DNA of 18,328 nucleotides. It comes from NORP240 sp942492445 (lineage in GTDB: Bacteria; Pseudomonadota; Gammaproteobacteria; Pseudomonadales; Pseudohongiellaceae). A program made the position numbers and the translations under genes. Positions 15,015 through 18,328 of the stretch are shown here, in pieces. The DNA lies in contig CALOEW010000041.1 in assembly GCA_942492445.1 (NCBI GenBank), positions 1 to 18,328 on the forward strand. The letters are read 5' to 3'. Numbering within the stretch: the first letter of the stretch is position 1; each line of letters starts with the position of its first letter. The notes beneath the pieces are model-generated. The model worked only from the letters and a program-made list of their open reading frames with translations. It ran no database searches and was not told the origin of the DNA.

Positions 15015-15887
15015 CTATTCAGATGGGCGACGCGACCGCAGGAAAAACGCCGCGAGAGCGTCCCGGTCCTCCTGGGTGAGCGTGCTGGTATTGAATTCGA
15101 TCACCGGTTCCATTTCGCCACCGACAAATTCGCCATCCGGCTTGATTCCCAGAAACAGGAAAAAAGCAAAATCCTCTTCGCTCCAATCGGACAGTGCTTC
15201 CGCGGTAATGTTATCCGCCTCGCCTTCGACCAGTGGTGCGCCGCTGAATTCCTGCTCGTAAACCGGTATGCCAAGGCTGTTTCGGGGTGTGTGACACTCG
15301 CCGCAGTGTCCGAGATTTCTGGCCAGATAGGCGCCACGTTGAACCTGAGGATCGTCGTAGTCGGGAAAATCGGGCTGGCTCAGGTCGGCCAGCCTGTTCC
15401 AGAACCCCAGGGTCCAGCGGGCCAGCCAGGGGGGCAGGTCATGGTCGGGAGCGGTTGACTGCACGGGCTCCTGTTGCATGAGAAATGCCGCGATCGCCAG
15501 CACGTCTTCATCGCTCATGCCACGGTAAGAGCGATAGGGCAGTGCCGGGTAGTAAAAACTGTCGTCCGGCCCGCGGCCGTGTTTCAAGGCGCGAATAAAG
15601 TCTGTTCCCGACCAGCCTCCCACCCCGGTACCCGGGTCCGGGGTGATGTTGGGGGCGTAAAACGTGCCAAAAGGGGATTGCAGTGAGCGGCCGCCACTAA
15701 GCGCTTCGCTGCCTTCAGGTGCCAGGTGGCAGCTTATACAGCCAGCGGCATGTACGAGGTATTCTCCCCTGGTGATGCTTTCCCTGGTCTCGGGGATGGC
15801 ATAGGCAGGCAGGGACGGGGACAGGTTCACCCACACCGTGACGGCACCTAGCAGAATCAGCGTAATGAGAAGAAATCGAAGTGACAT
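15015..15887 (-). CDS. Diheme cytochrome c, membrane-anchored or exported
   Basis: A 290-residue protein with an N-terminal hydrophobic segment (about 5-20) that is a signal peptide or anchor. Two heme-binding motifs are visible: CISCH (Cys50-His54) and CGECH (Cys195-His199). Motifs typical of cytochrome subunits of PQQ alcohol and gluconate dehydrogenases are present: GEYLVHAAGCISCH, FYAPNITPD (about 76-84), YPALPYRSYRGMSDED, and RGAYLARNLGHCGECH before the second heme. Such subunits usually have three hemes, so this two-heme form is smaller. It should pass electrons from the neighbouring quinoprotein to the quinone pool or an oxidase. I chose ATG at 15887; a TTG at 15923 would add 12 residues before the signal segment. 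It lies downstream of a terminator, so it may also have its own promoter. Confidence 0.87.
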   Translation of the reverse strand: MSLRFLLITLILLGAVTVWVNLSPSLPAYAIPETRESITRGEYLVHAAGCISCHLAPEGSEALSGGRSLQSPFGTFYAPNITPDPGTGVGGWSGTDFIRALKHGRGPDDSFYYPALPYRSYRGMSDEDVLAIAAFLMQQEPVQSTAPDHDLPPWLARWTLGFWNRLADLSQPDFPDYDDPQVQRGAYLARNLGHCGECHTPRNSLGIPVYEQEFSGAPLVEGEADNITAEALSDWSEEDFAFFLFLGIKPDGEFVGGEMEPVIEFNTSTLTQEDRDALAAFFLRSRRPSE

Positions 15888-15924
15888 GTCGCCAACAGTA
15901 ATGGTTTTCAGATGGCAGTTCAAT

Positions 15925-15967
15925 AAAAAGGGCCGTTGCGGCTGACTTCACCGCTACGGCCCCTTTT
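15925..15967 (-). terminator. Intrinsic terminator after the PQQ dehydrogenase gene
   Basis: On the - strand GGGCCGT (15962-15956) and ACGGCCC (15936-15930) pair, extended by GCGG/CCGC after one mismatch, and are followed by TTTTTATT. On the + strand the trailing CTTTT is weaker. It separates the PQQ gene from the downstream cytochrome gene, so their expression may be partly uncoupled. Confidence 0.8.
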
Positions 15968-16003
15968 GACAGCAATTGTTGCTGCGGTGGCACCCTGTGG
16001 GGG

Positions 16004-17650
16004 TTACTCCCTCAGGCCGAAAGTGAACACCACGTTGCCAGCCGCGACGGTTACGTACTGTTTTCCGTCCACGGCGAAACTCATCGGTGCGGCATGTACC
16101 CGTGAACCCAGAGACATGTTCCACAGTTCGCTGCCGGTGCCGGCATCAAGCGCAAAGAAGTACCCGTCTACGCTACCGCTGAACAGCAGACCGCCGGCGG
16201 TGGACATGATGCCCGCGGTGGTGCGGGGCTGAATGGGAAACTCCCAGACGATGTCGGCGGTAGCCGGATCGATAGCGCGGATGGCGCTGTTGTAGGCATC
16301 CATAGGCTGGTTGTAACGACCGCCGCCACCGGTAAAACGTTCGCCTTCCTCATAGTCTTCATCGCGCTTGAAGAACTCTTGTTCGCCATCGAAGGCAGTG
16401 ACGTAGAAATAGCCGGTCTGCTGGACTGTAGCCGGGTGAATACCAGTTGGTGGCACCAACGATAGGTGGTGATAACCACGCCCTTCGTAGGTGGGCTCCA
16501 TGCCGGGTACGCGAATCGGTCGCCCGCTAAGGGATCCAGGCCCTGGGCCCAGGTCTGTGAGGGCATAGGGCTTACCGACAAGAAACTCACCAGTGGCGCG
16601 ATCGATGGTGTAATAGAAGGCATTGCGATTGGCCCACATCATCACCTTACGGGGCTGACCCTGGTATTCAATATCAGCGAGGATTGGCACCTGGATGGAA
16701 TCATAGTCGTGTACATCATGAGGCGTGAACTGGAAATGCCATTCGATGGCGCCGGTGTCTCCGTTCAATGCCAGGGCTGAGTCAGAATAGAGATTGTCGC
16801 CAAGGCGTACATCACCATTCCAGTCTGGTCCCGGGTTACCGGTGCCCCAGTAGATCAGATTCAGATCCGGGTCATAGGAACCGGTGAGCCAGGTCGCAGC
16901 ACCGCCGGTCTTCCAGCTATCGTTGGACCAGCTTTCGTTGCCCGGCTCGCCCGGACCTGGAATGGCATAGGTGCGCCAGATTTGCTCGCCAGTCTCCGGG
17001 TCATAGGCGTCGATAAAACCCCGGATGCCGAACTCACCACCGGCGACGCCGGTGACCACTTTGTCCTTTACGATCAGCGGGGCGGCGGTCTTGCTGTAAC
17101 CGGAATCGTGGGGGGCGACCTCTTTGTTCCAAAGCAGATTACCGGTGCGGGCGTCTATGGCTACCAGGTGCGCATCCAGGGTGCTCATGAACAGGGTTTC
17201 CCCTAGGATGGCCACACCCCGGTTATTGCGACCGCAGCAGATGCGTAAATCATCCGGCATCTCATGATCATAGCGCCAGTACTCGCGTCCGGTGCGGGCA
17301 TCTACCGCAACCACATTGCTGGGGGCCTCGGTGATGAACATGATACCGTCCACTACCAGTGGCACAGTCTCGGCCCGGTCAATAACCGGGATCTGGTAGG
17401 ACCATTTCATTTCCAGCTGGCAGACATTATCGACATCTAATCTGGTCCAGCGTGCTATAACGCTGGCTGTCCAGAGTGCCGGAATACATCAACCAGTTCT
17501 GGGGCTCGTTACGGGCATTCACCAGGCGCTCCCAGGTAATCGGGGAGAATGCCGGTGTGATAACGGTTGAGAAGGGGTCTTCCTGCGCGAAGCCATGCAT
17601 TGACAGCACGCTGCTTGTGACAATTATAACAGTATCGCGATGTGTTTCAT
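16004..17650 (-). CDS. PQQ-dependent alcohol dehydrogenase (quinoprotein), with two frameshifts near its 5' end
   Basis: The ATG at 17650 has GGAG eight bases upstream and starts two bases after the upstream cytochrome stop. It reads MKHIAILL, then a missing base near 17628 shifts the signal peptide (IIVTSSVLSMHGFAQ) and the N-terminal motif EPQNWLMYSGTLDSQRYSTL into another frame. An extra base near 17438 restores it, giving about 548 residues. The main frame (468 residues from 17410) is a PQQ beta-propeller with RICCGRNNRG (vicinal disulfide), GGEFGIRG (metal Glu), WGTGNP (metal Asn) and HDVHDYDS (catalytic Asp at 16706-16708). Asp also occupies the +2 position (DYD), as in lanthanide-dependent XoxF/PedH enzymes. 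No fused cytochrome domain is present, so it is a soluble periplasmic enzyme served by separate cytochromes. The substrate is probably an alcohol or aldehyde. Confidence 0.87.
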
Positions 17651-17652
17651 GC

Positions 17653-18328
17653 TTAGATCTCCTGTCGCCGTAACGAGAACAGATAGGCGACAAGATCGTC
17701 CAGTTCGCTCTCGGTCAAGGTCTGTTCATAGCCGGGCATAGTCGACTCTTCGACCCGCTCATAGGATTGAATCTGGCTCTTGCGAAATGACCAGAGATTC
17801 TCGTCATCGTCCATGATGCGCAAGGAAAAGCTGTCCTCGTTCATGCGAAATCCCTCGCGCATGACACCATCCGGCCCAGTGATGCGCAGGGTCCACCAGC
17901 GCGGTGCTACTTCATCGCTGGGAGCCAGTATTGCCATTTGCAGATCGTCCGGAGTGCGGTTTTCGCCGACTCTGGACAGGTCCGGGCCCATGCGGCCGCC
18001 CTCACCATTAACCATGTGGCAACTGGAGCAATCACCCTTGCCATTGAACAGTGCGCTGCCCGGAGCATCAGAGTTACCTGCCAGTTCCACGGTCGCGGGA
18101 TCGGTGCGCAGGGAGTTGATGTAGGCTACCAGTTGCCAGACCGTGGGATCGGGCACATCAGCCGTGACGCCAATCATGGCGGTACCGGTAATGCCCTCGC
18201 GAATGATGTTGAAAATACCCTGGTCGGAGCTAGCCCGGCGCAGGGTTCCGGTCAGATCAGGCGCGCCGGTCTCATCGTTGCCTTTGGCATCCAGGCCATG
18301 ACAGCGGGAACATCGCTGTTGAAAGTTG
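17653..18328 (-). CDS. Diheme cytochrome c, 5' end beyond the window
   Basis: The frame is open to the window end. The visible 225 residues hold a first heme motif CSRCH (18298-18312), followed by GLDAKGNDETGAPDLTG, and a second, CSSCH (18016-18030), followed by GRMGPDLSRVGENRT. The C-terminus has RWWTLRITGPDGVMREGFR and MPGYEQTLTESELDDLVAYL, typical of cytochrome c partners in PQQ dehydrogenase clusters. The ATG at 18177 is internal to the first heme domain and is not the start. The stop is two bases before the PQQ dehydrogenase ATG, so the two form an operon. It likely accepts electrons from that enzyme in the periplasm. Confidence 0.85.
   Translation of the reverse strand, partial: NFQQRCSRCHGLDAKGNDETGAPDLTGTLRRASSDQGIFNIIREGITGTAMIGVTADVPDPTVWQLVAYINSLRTDPATVELAGNSDAPGSALFNGKGDCSSCHMVNGEGGRMGPDLSRVGENRTPDDLQMAILAPSDEVAPRWWTLRITGPDGVMREGFRMNEDSFSLRIMDDDENLWSFRKSQIQSYERVEESTMPGYEQTLTESELDDLVAYLFSLRRQEI

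Overview
The window is about 18.3 kb of moderately GC-rich DNA. It most likely comes from an aerobic heterotrophic gammaproteobacterium: it carries a slyX gene, a TonB2/TtpC-type energy-transducing operon, several c-type cytochromes and a PQQ-dependent alcohol dehydrogenase. That assignment is inferred from gene content only. I saw no rRNA, tRNA, CRISPR array, insertion sequence or phage gene.

Layout. (1) Positions 1-530: the edge is abnormal. A GC-rich fragment of an amidohydrolase (+ strand, itself frameshifted) is fused tail-to-tail, at a 13-bp palindrome, to the 5' part of a quinone oxidoreductase gene (- strand). This looks like a chimeric join or a rearrangement breakpoint. (2) Positions 684-5618 (- strand): a compact operon with overlapping start/stop codons, in transcription order DUF3450 coiled-coil protein, TtpC (long ExbB-like), ExbB2, ExbD2, TonB2 and a TPR protein. 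It should build an inner-membrane proton-driven motor for outer-membrane receptors. (3) Positions 5756-7021 (- strand): a saccharopine-dehydrogenase-like / trans-acting enoyl-reductase-like enzyme. (4) Positions 7022-7404: a regulatory intergenic region with repeats, two candidate promoters and a strong terminator that may end a very short RNA. (5) Positions 7405-9959 (+ strand): an exported metal-dependent amidohydrolase and a secreted protein of an unassigned family. (6) Positions 10072-11043 (- strand): a serine hydrolase of the beta-lactamase/CubicO type lacking its N-terminal part, then about 500 bp without a convincing gene. (7) slyX (+), a small secreted protein (+), and a sodium:solute symporter (-). 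(8) Positions 14412-18328: a respiratory cluster with a cytochrome c' on the + strand and, on the - strand, a diheme cytochrome c (cut by the window end), a PQQ dehydrogenase and another diheme cytochrome c.

Function. The last cluster reads as a periplasmic alcohol-oxidation module: the PQQ enzyme oxidises a substrate and the flanking diheme cytochromes carry electrons towards the respiratory chain. The PQQ enzyme has Asp-Tyr-Asp at the active site, the signature associated with lanthanide-dependent alcohol dehydrogenases.

A theme of the window is small indels that break otherwise well-conserved reading frames: two in the edge amidohydrolase, one in the cytochrome c', two in the PQQ dehydrogenase, and possibly one in the serine hydrolase. 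Together with the chimeric edge this points first to uncorrected sequencing or assembly error, with real gene decay as the alternative. I did not find a convincing new multi-gene system. The most unusual leads are the possible lanthanide enzyme cluster, the short candidate RNA before the amidohydrolase, and the unassigned secreted protein.
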